Source: a virus
DNA length: 42,576 nt
Reading direction: 5' to 3' (one strand)
Virus record (IMG/VR): IMGVR_UViG_3300036827_000072
Coordinates: 1-42,576 of that record
The translations under genes and the position numbers were made by a program. This document shows positions 30,791 to 40,162 of this stretch, in pieces (within the stretch, counting starts at the first letter, position 1; each line of letters starts with the position of its first letter). The notes beneath the pieces are model-generated. The model worked only from the letters and a program-made list of their open reading frames with translations, did not search any database and was not told where the DNA came from.

Positions 30791-31161
30791 GAGAACGCGA
30801 TCTCTACTGGCTCGCAGGTCTCCTCGAGGGCGAGGGTTCGTTCCAGGTCGGCTACGACAATCGGCAGGGACTCGGCCGCAGCCCGCGCCGCTATCCGAGA
30901 CTGCAGCTGCGCATGACCGATGAGGACGTCATCGCCCGTGCTGCCGCCCTTCTGGGCTGCAGCTACCACGGTTCGGTCTCTCCATCGGCGGTCGGCAAAA
31001 AGCCCGTCTACGGACTCGCGATCAACGATGCGCGCGCAGTTGCTCTGATGCGCCAGCTTCGCCCTCTGCTCGGCGAGAGGCGCCAGCAGCGCATCGACGA
31101 GATCCTGGCCGAGCAAGATCCAACCGGCGACCGCTACGCCGACAAGGTCGCAACAGCATGA
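30787..31161 (+). CDS. Free-standing LAGLIDADG homing endonuclease
   Basis: 124 residues with one LAGLIDADG motif near the N-terminus (LAGLLEGEGSF, residues 9-19); single-motif enzymes act as homodimers. The following strands (RYPRLQLRMTDEDV, KPVYGLAIND) fit the family. It cuts intron- or gene-less alleles so that its own gene is copied. It interrupts the neck operon exactly at an ATGA junction; 7-bp GCATGAG copies flank it (30785-30791 and 31156-31162). Confidence 0.88.
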   Translation: MRERDLYWLAGLLEGEGSFQVGYDNRQGLGRSPRRYPRLQLRMTDEDVIARAAALLGCSYHGSVSPSAVGKKPVYGLAINDARAVALMRQLRPLLGERRQQRIDEILAEQDPTGDRYADKVATA

Positions 31162-31592
31162 GCAACGTGATCTCCGACCTCCGCGAGGCGATCCAGGCGT
31201 ACCTCGCGACGCCGTTCCCGGATCCGGTGCAGATCGCCGGCGGCCGCGGCGAAGGCGTCAACCGCGACCCGTTCCCGAAGATCCGTGTCTGGCATCCCGG
31301 CTACACACCGAAGCCGACCAACCAGACGCTCGCGAAGCCGACGCTCACCCTCCGCTACTTCCCGACGCTCTCGAAGCAGCCGTCCGTGACCGAACCGCGC
31401 GACCAGACCGCGCTCGAGCAGGCGGAGGTCGACCTCCTCACCGCGTTCGCCGGCAAGAACCGTGCAGGGGACTTCATCGACAACGTCGCCGTCACGGTCA
31501 CCGGCTGCGTCCTCAACGACGACCCGGCCCGCTGGTACGTCGAGATGACGCTCACCGCCCTGATGCAGAACATCGCGCAGCCCGCCGCATGA
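31158..31592 (+). CDS. Neck/tail terminator-like protein (144 aa)
   Basis: ATGA overlap. An alpha/beta chain (ISDLREAIQAYLATPF, then LTLRYFPTLSK, and a C-terminal RWYVEMTLTALMQ). Position between the connector and the HK97-gp10-like gene, and its size, fit a tail terminator or head-closure protein. Assignment is by gene order. Confidence 0.65.
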   Translation: MSNVISDLREAIQAYLATPFPDPVQIAGGRGEGVNRDPFPKIRVWHPGYTPKPTNQTLAKPTLTLRYFPTLSKQPSVTEPRDQTALEQAEVDLLTAFAGKNRAGDFIDNVAVTVTGCVLNDDPARWYVEMTLTALMQNIAQPAA

Positions 31593-32011
31593 TCAACGCC
31601 CATGTCACCTACGAGGACCACTTCGACCAGTTCACCGAGGCGCTCGAGCGGCGCGTCCTCGAGGCCCTCGACGAAGGGGCCGCCGTCATGGCCGAAGTCG
31701 CAAGCGAACGCGCAGGCAACGTCGCGAAGTTCTCCGTGCTGCCGGCGCGCCACACACTCTCCGGCTACGCCGCCGGCGCAATCGCCGACAACAAGAAGTT
31801 CCGGATCTTCGACAAGGGCTCGCTCGGCAAACGCCACGTCCGCCTGAAAGGCAACGACCGCCGCAAACCAGACTGGCCGGTCACACGCGGCGCCGGCGAC
31901 TACACCGCCCACCGCCAGCACGTCGACCAGGGCGGCGTCGAAGCACGCAACATCACCGGCCCGGCGAAGGCCGCCGGTCTGAAAGCGCTCCTCGCGGCCC
32001 TAGGCCGCTAA
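31589..32011 (+). CDS. HK97 gp10-like neck/tail component (140 aa)
   Basis: A helical N-terminus (DHFDQFTEALERRVLEALDE) and a basic middle fit the gp10-like family that joins head and tail. ATGA overlap upstream. Followed by a 49-bp gap with a good Shine-Dalgarno for the tail-tube gene. Confidence 0.7.
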   Translation: MINAHVTYEDHFDQFTEALERRVLEALDEGAAVMAEVASERAGNVAKFSVLPARHTLSGYAAGAIADNKKFRIFDKGSLGKRHVRLKGNDRRKPDWPVTRGAGDYTAHRQHVDQGGVEARNITGPAKAAGLKALLAALGR

Positions 32012-32060
32012 CCCACTCCGATGACTCGGAACACCCACCCCGCCTAGGGAGGCAAACGCA

Positions 32061-33059
32061 ATGACCTTTTTCGCAGGCAACAGCCGCAACATCATCGTCA
32101 AGAAGCAGGTCGACAAGGACACACCGATCGTCGACTTCACCGACGGGATGCTGCTCCGCATCTACGAGTTCACCCCCGACCCGTCACGCGTGATCACCGA
32201 GCTCGTCGAGAACGACGCGTCGACGCAGCAGGGCGGCTCGCACGTCTCGGCGATCACGCCCGGGCTGTCGTTCGGGATCTACGGCCGCCCCGGCGAGCTC
32301 GACCTGATCGCCGAAGCGCTCCTCGGCGACAACGACGACTCGGCGACCGTCGACCCGACGACGCACATCACGACGCCGTCGACGAACCAGCCGTATTACT
32401 CGGTCCTCGAGGTCGTCCCGTACGGTGGCGGCCGGCTGTGGGACGGCTGCCGCCTCTTCGGCGGCCAGTTCACGTCGCAGGACGACTCCGACACGGAGCT
32501 GCGCGTCACGGGGCTCGCGTTCGTCGCTCTCGGCGTCACCGACAACGTGACGGCCCCAGACCCGCTCCCGACCCCGGACCCGGAGCTGCCGTTCGTGCAC
32601 GCCGAGGCCGCGATCAAGTACGCGACCGTGCACCTCGGCCTCACGAAGCAGGTCACCGTCACGGTGAACCGCAACGGCGGCCGCCGCCAGGGCGACTCCG
32701 GCTTCCGCGCAGCCGACGCGACCCCCGGCAAGTTCGCCGTCGACGGCACCGTCTCGCGGTACACGCAGGACAACGCGATGCAGCGCGCGATCGACACCGG
32801 CTCGAAGACCGGCACCGCCGCGACGACGGACATCTACACGGAGGGGTTCTCGGTCACGTACGAGCGCGGATCGGGCGGCACGCTCCGCAGGTTCATGATC
32901 GCCGCGACCGAGATCAGCTACGCGACGCGCGACGAGGCCGAGGACAACGACGGCAACCCGTACGTCGAGGTGCTCGGGTTCCGCACCGAGCCGCAGGCCG
33001 CGCTCGCCGACAACCTCTCGATGGTCACGATCAACGGCAAGGCGACGCCGGATGCCTGA
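32061..33059 (+). CDS. Major tail (tube) protein
   Basis: 332 residues, preceded by GGGAGG. Beta-rich throughout, with SFGIYGRPGELDLIAEALLGD near residue 70 and a second beta half including FSVTYERGSG. A tube protein is expected directly before the tail chaperones. The strong, separate ribosome-binding site fits an abundant product. I see no domain beyond the tube fold; identification rests mainly on order and composition. Confidence 0.75.
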   Translation: MTFFAGNSRNIIVKKQVDKDTPIVDFTDGMLLRIYEFTPDPSRVITELVENDASTQQGGSHVSAITPGLSFGIYGRPGELDLIAEALLGDNDDSATVDPTTHITTPSTNQPYYSVLEVVPYGGGRLWDGCRLFGGQFTSQDDSDTELRVTGLAFVALGVTDNVTAPDPLPTPDPELPFVHAEAAIKYATVHLGLTKQVTVTVNRNGGRRQGDSGFRAADATPGKFAVDGTVSRYTQDNAMQRAIDTGSKTGTAATTDIYTEGFSVTYERGSGGTLRRFMIAATEISYATRDEAEDNDGNPYVEVLGFRTEPQAALADNLSMVTINGKATPDA

Positions 33060-33519
33060 GCCCGCCTGGAAGCCGTCGTCGCTGGCGGAGGCGAAACGCA
33101 ACGCGGTCGCGAACTTCACCTCGTCCTCAGGGACGAGGTGGAGCGTCCGGCCGATGACGATCGACGAGTTGCTCGCCTTGAACGGCATGCCCGACGACCT
33201 CATCCGTGTCGCCCTCCTCGACTCGGTCCGCATCACTGCGCAGTCGTCGGCGCTCACGCTCGAGATCCACGAGAAGATCAAGGCCGGCGACAAGCAGTCG
33301 CTTGCCGAGGCCCGCAAGCTCTCGACCGACCTCGTCGAGCTCCGCAACCGGCTCGTCATCGCAGCTGTGCAAGCGCCGAAGCTGAAGGCGAAAGACCTGG
33401 CGCAGATCGACCCGTATGACCTCGACGAGATCGCCGCGGTCGCCCAGCACAGGCTCGTCGTCGATGAGGCCGGGAGGCTCATCGACCCGCTCGCCACGTT
33501 TCCGGGCGCTGGTAGCTAG
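33052..33519 (+). CDS. Tail assembly chaperone (gpG-like)
   Basis: 155 residues; the ATG lies 8 bp inside the tube gene. Mostly helical with RWSVRPMTIDELLALNGMPD at the start of the core. Like lambda gpG it should coat the tape measure during tail assembly. A fraction of ribosomes probably shifts +1 near its end to make the longer gpGT-type fusion. Confidence 0.8.
   Translation: MPEPAWKPSSLAEAKRNAVANFTSSSGTRWSVRPMTIDELLALNGMPDDLIRVALLDSVRITAQSSALTLEIHEKIKAGDKQSLAEARKLSTDLVELRNRLVIAAVQAPKLKAKDLAQIDPYDLDEIAAVAQHRLVVDEAGRLIDPLATFPGAGS
33499..33504 (+). other. Candidate +1 frameshift site TTT-CCG
   Basis: In the 0 frame the codons are TTT CCG. A tRNA-Phe on UUU can re-pair with UUC one base forward, giving CGG as the next codon in the +1 frame. 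The 0-frame stop is 5 codons later (TAG 33517-33519). A -2 slip would reach the same frame, so the direction is not proven. Confidence 0.55.
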
Positions 33520-33739
33520 CGATGACGGGCTCCGTGTCGTCGCTCTGTTCGAGCGGATGGGATTCTGGCCTCATCTGGCCGACGACCTCGTCCACGACTT
33601 CCTCATCCGCGAGGCTCTGATGCGCCGGGCCGACCACCTCGCCGACCTCGAGCGCGATCGCATCGAGCTCGAGGCGCGCGTGAAGGCCGTCGAGCAGGCA
33701 GTGACCGACCGTGTCCGCCGCGGCGGTGTGATGCATTGA
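33503..33739 (+). CDS. Tail assembly chaperone frameshift extension (gpT-like)
   Basis: The +1 frame is open across the gpG stop and encodes RALVASDDGLRVVALFERMG and an acidic/basic helix ending RVRRGGVMH. Joined after TTT 33499-33501 it makes a 228-residue fusion with the upstream gene. No convincing independent start exists: the first in-frame ATG (33556) would lose the junction segment. gpG/gpGT pairs before the tape measure are nearly universal in long-tailed phages. Confidence 0.75.
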   Translation, partial: RALVASDDGLRVVALFERMGFWPHLADDLVHDFLIREALMRRADHLADLERDRIELEARVKAVEQAVTDRVRRGGVMH

Positions 33740-36507
33740 GCAGCTCGGTCAAGATCCCCGGCGCCGACCTCCAGATCTCGGTTGACCGCTCCTACGTTCC
33801 GGAGCTCGAGGAGGCGCGCACGAAGGTACACCAGGCGTTCTCGGGGATGTCCGACGACGCATTGCGCTTCGCCGCCGCCCAGGACCGCTACGACCGTGCG
33901 CTGAAGGCCTCGAACGGCCGCGTGACCGCGTCGGTCAGGTCGGCGGAGCTGAACCTCCGCCGGGTGCAGCAGCAGGCGTCGACGACGAGCGCGGCCGTCG
34001 TGAAATCGGCGAACGAGTCGTCGAGCGCGCTGCACAAGGAGGAGCAGGCGTTCTCACGCGTCGGCCGCGGCGCCCTGTCCGGGTCAGGCCTCGTGCGCGG
34101 GCTCGGCCGCTCGGTGCTCTACGCGTCGTCGACATTCCTTGGCGCGTACGGGTTCATCTCCGTGATCGAGTCGGCGACGAAGGCGGCGGAGGAGCAGCAG
34201 GTCCAGGAGGGGCAGCTCGAGACAGCGTTGAAGAACCGCGGCCAGGTCGTCGAGCAGCTCCGCGGCCAGATCACCGGCCTCGTCGCCGCGAACGCCAAGC
34301 TCGGCTTCGGCGAGCACGACGTCACCGCCGCGCTGACGCTCGGCGTGACGACCACCGGGAGCCTCGCCGGCGCCACCCGGCTCTTGAGCGTCGCGCAGAA
34401 CGTCGCCAGGGCGAAGGGCATCGACCTGTACGCCGCGACGCAGCTCGTCGTCAAGGGATTCCTCGGCCAGTCGCGCGGCCTCAAGTCGCTCGGCGTCGAC
34501 ATCGGCGCCGGCGTCAAGGGCTGGCAGGCACTCGACGCCGTGCAGGCGAAGTACTCCGGCCGCGCAGTCGCGTTCTCGAAGACGAACGCCGGCGCGTTCG
34601 CGACGGAGCGCGCCGAGCTCGAGCAAACACGCGTCACGATCGGGAACGAGCTGCTGCCGGCCGAGCTGAAGCTCGCGAACGCCGTCTCCGGGTACCTGGG
34701 CAAGGCCGAGAACCAGAAGAAGATCCAGCACGACGTCAACGCCGTCATGACGACGGCCGGCCATCTCGCGCACGACGTGAAGGACGTCTACGACGCTCTT
34801 GCGCCGGCGGTCGGAACGGTAAACGGCGTTCTCGGCGGCACCGAACGCACCGTGAAGCTCCTAGCCGGCGCGTTCATCGCGATGAAGCTCGGTGTGCTGC
34901 CTGCGCTCTTCGGCAATGTGGCGGCGGCGATCAAGGGCGTCGGCACGCAGGCCACCGTCGCGACTGGAGAGGTCAACGGCCTGGCGACCGCCGAGGGGCG
35001 CGCAGCCGGCGCCGGCGCCGCCGGCGCTGTTGGCGGCGGCCTCGTCCCGCTCGGCTTCGGCGGCCGCGGCGCACCGGGTGCTGATCCGACGAACCCGATC
35101 CCGAACCGGGACCTGCGCGCACCCGGCGGCGGCTTCGGCGCACGCCTCGCCGCGAAGTTCGGCGCCGGCGCAGTCGAAGGGCTCACCCTCGGCGGCGGCG
35201 GCTTCCTCCTCCCCGGCCTCTCGACAGACGTCGTCCCGAACGCGAAGGTTCACACCGGCCAGATCCTGAAGCAGAACGGCAAGCAGTACGTGATCATCGC
35301 GAACGCACAGGGCGGGATCCTGCAGATCGTGACGCTCGCCCAGTACAAGGCCGCTTTGAAGCAGCAGCGCGCGAAGCCGCAGGGCAGCCTGACCAACAAC
35401 GGCTTCACGACCGCGAACCTCGCAGCGCCTACCACAGGCGCCGCAGGGTCGCCGCCCGTCGACCGGCTTACCAGGATCAACCTCGCCGTCTCGGCCGCCC
35501 AGACCGGTGTTGCAAGAGGTGACAAGGGCGCCCAGACCGCGCTGGTTGCCGCGCTGAAGGGCCAGATCGACTACGACCGCCACTACGAGACGATCCAGGA
35601 AGGGCTCCTGAAGACTGATGTGAAGCATCGCGCTGAGCACGCCGCGATCCTCCAGCAGCTCTACGGGCAGGAGCAATCGGCCGAGGATCAGATCACCGGG
35701 ATCGAGCAGGCGAACGCCGCGAAGGTCGCCGAGGCGCGTGCCAAGCGGGCGGCCGCGCACAAGGCCGCGCTCGCCGCTCACGGCCAGGCGCTCTCGTCGA
35801 GGCTCGGCGGCATCGAAGGTCAGATCACGACCGCGCAGACCGCCGAGGGGCAGGCGCCGAACATCGCGAAGCTGAAAGCCGCGCAGGAGCGCGAACGGCA
35901 CGCACGGCAGCTGCTGATCGACTTCTACGTGAAGGAGTCGCACGACCCTCAGCTCACGAAGGCCCAGCAGGGTGCGGCCGTGAAGAACGCGGCCTCGGCA
36001 AGGCAGGCGCTCGCGAAGTCTGTGACTGACGACCGGGCCGCGGCCCTGAAGCAGGCCGTCGATACAGCCGAGAGCGCCCGTCTCGCAGCTACTGAAGGGA
36101 CAGCCGCCTACACGCGTGCGACGGCCGCCGAGAAGAAGGCGCTCACCGCCGAGATCGCGTACCACAAGGCGCGCGAGCACAACGCGAAGCTGCCGCTCGC
36201 CGCGAAGCGATCAGCGACGGCCGCCGAGCTCGCCGCGCAACGGCAGCTCCACGCACTCGACAAGACACCGGCCGTGACCGGCGACGCGCGCGCGAACGAG
36301 GCCCAGTTCCTCTCGGCGTTCCAGGCGATCATCCAGAACGTCGCGCCGAACGCCACCCCGGTCGGCTCAGGGAAAGCGGAAACGCACCTCTACAACCTCG
36401 TCCACGAGAACCGCCGCTCGAACAGCTTCCTGTCACGCATCGTTCGCGACTCGAAGTTCCCCGGCTCCGGCTACGCGCTCGCGAGCTCGTCGAACGGGCT
36501 CGGATGA
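33736..36507 (+). CDS. Tape measure protein
   Basis: 923 residues, TTG start overlapping the chaperone stop (TTGA). Long Ala/Gln/Lys-rich helices, a hydrophobic segment near residues 135-150 (STFLGAYGFISVIESA), a Gly/Pro-rich central section (about 425-500) and a heptad-rich C-terminal third. It sets tail length; by the usual 1.5 angstrom per residue rule this gives roughly 140 nm. The largest gene in the window, in its standard position. Confidence 0.9.
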   Translation: MSSSVKIPGADLQISVDRSYVPELEEARTKVHQAFSGMSDDALRFAAAQDRYDRALKASNGRVTASVRSAELNLRRVQQQASTTSAAVVKSANESSSALHKEEQAFSRVGRGALSGSGLVRGLGRSVLYASSTFLGAYGFISVIESATKAAEEQQVQEGQLETALKNRGQVVEQLRGQITGLVAANAKLGFGEHDVTAALTLGVTTTGSLAGATRLLSVAQNVARAKGIDLYAATQLVVKGFLGQSRGLKSLGVDIGAGVKGWQALDAVQAKYSGRAVAFSKTNAGAFATERAELEQTRVTIGNELLPAELKLANAVSGYLGKAENQKKIQHDVNAVMTTAGHLAHDVKDVYDALAPAVGTVNGVLGGTERTVKLLAGAFIAMKLGVLPALFGNVAAAIKGVGTQATVATGEVNGLATAEGRAAGAGAAGAVGGGLVPLGFGGRGAPGADPTNPIPNRDLRAPGGGFGARLAAKFGAGAVEGLTLGGGGFLLPGLSTDVVPNAKVHTGQILKQNGKQYVIIANAQGGILQIVTLAQYKAALKQQRAKPQGSLTNNGFTTANLAAPTTGAAGSPPVDRLTRINLAVSAAQTGVARGDKGAQTALVAALKGQIDYDRHYETIQEGLLKTDVKHRAEHAAILQQLYGQEQSAEDQITGIEQANAAKVAEARAKRAAAHKAALAAHGQALSSRLGGIEGQITTAQTAEGQAPNIAKLKAAQERERHARQLLIDFYVKESHDPQLTKAQQGAAVKNAASARQALAKSVTDDRAAALKQAVDTAESARLAATEGTAAYTRATAAEKKALTAEIAYHKAREHNAKLPLAAKRSATAAELAAQRQLHALDKTPAVTGDARANEAQFLSAFQAIIQNVAPNATPVGSGKAETHLYNLVHENRRSNSFLSRIVRDSKFPGSGYALASSSNGLG

Positions 36508-36929
36508 GGTACTCGACGATCAGCCAGATCGGCTCGTTCACCGCGGTCAATGGCGGCGCCGCCGACTACTTCCTGCCCGACCCGACGAAATGCACCGGCG
36601 GTGACGACGCGCCCCTGCGCACCACAGTCGAGCCGGCGCCAGGCCTCGATGGTGCGCTGATCCTGCCGCCGCTCGACGACGCGCAGATCATCACGCTCGC
36701 CGGCCCGCTGATCATCACGTCCGCCGGCGACGAGGCCGGCTACTTCGCCGCGATGGACACCCTCTTCGCCGCACTGAAGACGGCGCTCGCCGCGCTGAAG
36801 GTCGCACCGGATGACCTCGTCTCGAGCGACGGCACGGTGAAGGTCTGGAAGTACGCCGGGATCGACTCGGGCTGGGAAGACCTGACGAAGACCGTGACGT
36901 TCGGGCTCGTCGTGGACGTCTTCGCGTGA
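36504..36929 (+). CDS. Minor tail protein, distal-tail-like (141 aa)
   Basis: ATGA-coupled to the tape measure. Beta-rich with TTVEPAPGLDGALILPPLDD and a C-terminal LTKTVTFGLVVDVF. It occupies the position of the distal tail protein but is shorter than most, so it may be only the core ring. Confidence 0.65.
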   Translation: MRYSTISQIGSFTAVNGGAADYFLPDPTKCTGGDDAPLRTTVEPAPGLDGALILPPLDDAQIITLAGPLIITSAGDEAGYFAAMDTLFAALKTALAALKVAPDDLVSSDGTVKVWKYAGIDSGWEDLTKTVTFGLVVDVFA

Positions 36930-38770
36930 CCAAGATCCTCAAGTGCGACCTGTCGGCGGACGCGGCCTACGTCGCGCAGAGCCTGCCGCCGTCGAGCGTC
37001 TACACGATCACGTTCGAGATGATGATCCCGGCGGCGACGTTCGCGGCCGTCGTCCCCACTCCGGGCGCGTTCGCCGAGCTGCTCACGCTCGGCGGCGTCG
37101 GCGGCCTGTACGGGCATCCGTCACCGCCGACGTATAGCACCGACGACGGCGGCGGGTTCGCGTCGACGCCGCCGAACACAGCAGATCACTGGGCGGCCGT
37201 CACCGTCACGCTGACCTACACCAGCGGCACCGACCGCGACGTCCTCTGGAACGTCGACGGCACCGACCTCTTCGCCGCCTACCCGGTGACCTACCCGGCC
37301 GACGACACCCAGCCGTTCGACATCCGCCTCGGCGGCTTCGGCGTGCCATCCACCGACCAGATCTACTTCTTCCGCAACGTAGTCGTGAAGGACGGCAGCT
37401 CCGCGGTGATCTTCTCCGACGACTTCTCGTCCGACGACACATCGGCGTGGGACACCACCTACGGCGCCGCCACCGTCGAAGACGCCCCGGTCGTCGCCAC
37501 CGGCGCGCTGACCATCAAGATCTACGACCTCTCGACAAACGAGCTCGCCGACATCTCCGCGATCGCGCTCGAGCGCAGCTACGAGCCCGCCCACAACTCC
37601 GGTCGCACGTTCACCATCCAGGCGCCCGCCGCGCACGCCCTCCTCACCGACGTCGCCGACGACGACTTCCCGAACCTCTGGGAGTTCAACCGCAAGATCA
37701 TCGTCTGGGAGGATTACAACCCAACCCAGCCGCTCATCCACGGACGCATCGACACCATCGAATGGAACGGCGACGGCGACGAAAACCTCGTCACCATCAC
37801 AGTCCTCTCACCGATGCTGACCGACCTCGGCTACGACGCCGACGACCGCGCCGGACGCCCCGTCCGAGACGAGACGGGCAACTTCATCAACCCGACCTTC
37901 ACCGGCACAGGGTCCGACCCCACGAAGGTCAGCGGCCCCGATCTCGTCCAGCAGATCCTCACAAACAGCGTCAACCCCGACCCGACCATGGGCGAAGGGC
38001 AGCTCCCGATCGTCCTCGGCACCTTCGACGTCGACGTGCCGCCCGCGATCGACCTCAACCCAGGCGACTCAATGACGTGGCCCGCGCTCGCCGGCGACTT
38101 CTTCCAGCAGCTCTGCCAATCAGGTGTCGTCGACATCATCGAACGTCCCGTCGACCCCACCGAAGACCTCGACCCGTACGTGATGGTCGAGATCTCCGCC
38201 GTCTCATCCGCAGGCACCGACAAATCAGACACCGTCCACTTTCACTATTGGACAGACGACTTCAATGCCTCCGCCTGCCGGCGCGTCGCCGCGGGGAAGA
38301 CGATCAACAATAAGCCGTTCTTCTACCTCGGCCCGCGGATCGACACCGAGCACTGGCGGGCGAACATCGCACCCGACTCGCCTGGCGTCACCCCGGACCC
38401 GACGGCGAGCCGTGCGCTGTACGGCGGCCCGGGCGACAACCCCGGCCAGTTCATGTCGATCGAGGTCTTCGACAGCCTCGGCGACGAGTCATCGTCACGG
38501 CCGCTGTACCTCGCGCTCTACAACGCCGAGCTCGGCTACCGGCTCGCACCGAGGTATCTGCTGTACGTCACGCCGAACCCGGCCGCGAAGGCGCTCTTCG
38601 ACGCGCCGAAGGACTTCGACATCAGCGACGAGGTCGGTATCAAAACCGGGGCGCCGTTCGGGATCGTCCTCGACGAGAAGGAGCGGGTAATGGGCTACAC
38701 CGCGACGTGGTCGCGCGAGGGCGTGAAGCAGCTCTCGGAGCTGCTGACGACAGCGGACGTGACGCTGTGA
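36926..38770 (+). CDS. Tail hub/tip protein with lectin-like N-terminal domain
   Basis: 614 residues, GTG start. The first ~195 residues have the strand pattern of a concanavalin/laminin-G sandwich (HWAAVTVTLTYTSGTDRDVL, then VVVKDGSSAVIFSDDF). The rest resembles gp37-like tail hub proteins: LTIKIYDLSTNELADI, then ITVLSPMLTDLGYDADDRAG and a long C-terminal part. The lectin-like domain could add carbohydrate binding at the tip. Confidence 0.7.
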   Translation: MTKILKCDLSADAAYVAQSLPPSSVYTITFEMMIPAATFAAVVPTPGAFAELLTLGGVGGLYGHPSPPTYSTDDGGGFASTPPNTADHWAAVTVTLTYTSGTDRDVLWNVDGTDLFAAYPVTYPADDTQPFDIRLGGFGVPSTDQIYFFRNVVVKDGSSAVIFSDDFSSDDTSAWDTTYGAATVEDAPVVATGALTIKIYDLSTNELADISAIALERSYEPAHNSGRTFTIQAPAAHALLTDVADDDFPNLWEFNRKIIVWEDYNPTQPLIHGRIDTIEWNGDGDENLVTITVLSPMLTDLGYDADDRAGRPVRDETGNFINPTFTGTGSDPTKVSGPDLVQQILTNSVNPDPTMGEGQLPIVLGTFDVDVPPAIDLNPGDSMTWPALAGDFFQQLCQSGVVDIIERPVDPTEDLDPYVMVEISAVSSAGTDKSDTVHFHYWTDDFNASACRRVAAGKTINNKPFFYLGPRIDTEHWRANIAPDSPGVTPDPTASRALYGGPGDNPGQFMSIEVFDSLGDESSSRPLYLALYNAELGYRLAPRYLLYVTPNPAAKALFDAPKDFDISDEVGIKTGAPFGIVLDEKERVMGYTATWSREGVKQLSELLTTADVTL

Positions 38771-39291
38771 GAGTTCTGCGGACCCCGGGCGAAGGGCGGC
38801 GCATCACCGCCGCGTCACGCACGGCGGCGTCCGTGCAGAAGCGCTTCACGGGCGGTATCTCAGATGACCGCGGCGGCTACGACAGCGACGTCGCATCGTT
38901 GCCAGCCGCCGGCCCGACAGCCCTCACCTGGGCGCACAGCTTCGGCTCCGTCCTCTTCAACCTCGACGACGCAACGGAACCGGTGTTCCTGAAAGCCGGG
39001 ATCTACGCCGTCATGGTGAGCGTCAACCCCCACAATCCGGTGAGCGGCGTCGAGTTGCCCGACGGGGCCTCGTTCTCGACACGCCTCGCCGTCAACGACA
39101 GCCCAGACCCCGGCGGCGTCGCGATCGACGAGACATTCCAGGTCGGCACAGACCAGGACGCCGGCACAGCACTCACAGTCGTCTGGTTCGCCGCGGCCGG
39201 ATCGTCCGTGAGCGTGATCGTCAACAACCGCGACGCATCAGCACGCCACTTCTCGGCAGGCATGCGCATCCAGCGAATCACCGACAGCTGA
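38767..39291 (+). CDS. Minor tail protein, C1q/TNF-like beta domain (174 aa)
   Basis: GTGA-coupled. After a basic N-terminal ~30 residues, the chain is a beta-rich single domain (VFLKAGIYAVMVSVNP, then GTALTVVWFAAAGSSVSVIV), like C1q-type virion tips. It could form a trimeric baseplate spike. Confidence 0.6.
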   Translation: MRVLRTPGEGRRITAASRTAASVQKRFTGGISDDRGGYDSDVASLPAAGPTALTWAHSFGSVLFNLDDATEPVFLKAGIYAVMVSVNPHNPVSGVELPDGASFSTRLAVNDSPDPGGVAIDETFQVGTDQDAGTALTVVWFAAAGSSVSVIVNNRDASARHFSAGMRIQRITDS

Positions 39292-39312
39292 GAGACGGGA
39301 GAGGAGCACACG

Positions 39313-40122
39313 ATGCCGACCAAGACGCCGGGGCTTCAGCCTGCCACCGAGTTCGCCGACGCGATCGTGCTCAGCTCGCCGCACGAACGGTCGCAGCGGG
39401 TCAAGGACGCCCAGTACACGCTGAACGGCAACAACTTCTTCAAGGTCGACTGGCTCAAGTCGGACGTCGACGGCGAGTGGGGAATCCAATCCGGGCAAGC
39501 TGCCGACGCCGCCCGATGGGCGCTCGGCTACCCCGACGCAGACTGCAACTCGCAGGTGTTCGGGCAGCCGCTGTTCGACTACCTCCGCGTCGACGGGAAC
39601 CGCAAGAAGCTGCCGGCCGCATACCTGATGCGCCGCAAGACACGACTGGCGGCCGCGCAGTCGGTGAAGGCGAAGGCGCTCGCGTGCGCGATCACACAGA
39701 TCGGCGTTGAGGAGAACCCAAAGGGATCGAACCGTCAGAAGTTCGGCGCCTGGTACGGCCTCAACGGCGCGTTCTGGTGCGCGATCTTCGTCACCTACTG
39801 CCAGGTCGTCGGCGGCGGCGACAAGAAGGTCTTCATGCGCGGCTCACGGTCGGCGTGGGCGTACTGGGTCGAGAACATGGCGCGCGCCAGCCAGTACGGG
39901 CTGCGCATCACCACGAACCCGGAGCCGGGCGACGTCGTCGTCTACCACTACCACGACGGCCACACCGGGATCTTCGAGGAATGGATCGACCGGCCGAACG
40001 GGATCTTCCACGCGATCGAGGGCAACACGTCGGCCGGGTCGGATGACAACGGCGGCGCCGTGCGTCGGCGGCAACGTGCGTTGTCGTGGTGCCCGACTGT
40101 GTTCGTGAGGTTGCCGTCGTGA
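39313..40122 (+). CDS. CHAP-domain endolysin
   Basis: 269 residues. The N-terminal third (KVDWLKSDVDGEWG, then ARWALGYPDAD) resembles a peptidoglycan-binding domain. The CHAP amidase/endopeptidase follows: catalytic Cys156 in AFWCAIFVTY and His217 in HDGHTGIFEE, with IEGNTSAGS as the third conserved segment. It should cleave wall peptides at lysis. A strong Shine-Dalgarno-like GGGAGAGGAG precedes the ATG. Confidence 0.87.
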   Translation: MPTKTPGLQPATEFADAIVLSSPHERSQRVKDAQYTLNGNNFFKVDWLKSDVDGEWGIQSGQAADAARWALGYPDADCNSQVFGQPLFDYLRVDGNRKKLPAAYLMRRKTRLAAAQSVKAKALACAITQIGVEENPKGSNRQKFGAWYGLNGAFWCAIFVTYCQVVGGGDKKVFMRGSRSAWAYWVENMARASQYGLRITTNPEPGDVVVYHYHDGHTGIFEEWIDRPNGIFHAIEGNTSAGSDDNGGAVRRRQRALSWCPTVFVRLPS

Positions 40123-40162
40123 GGACGGCAGCCAACCTGAGTAGGCGTATGAATGAGTTCCC
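40123..40162. other. Short gap with 5-codon mini-ORF
   Basis: ATG AAT GAG TTC CCT TGA (40149-40166) ends on the TTG of the next gene. It may act as a reinitiation leader. No promoter is seen. Confidence 0.3.
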
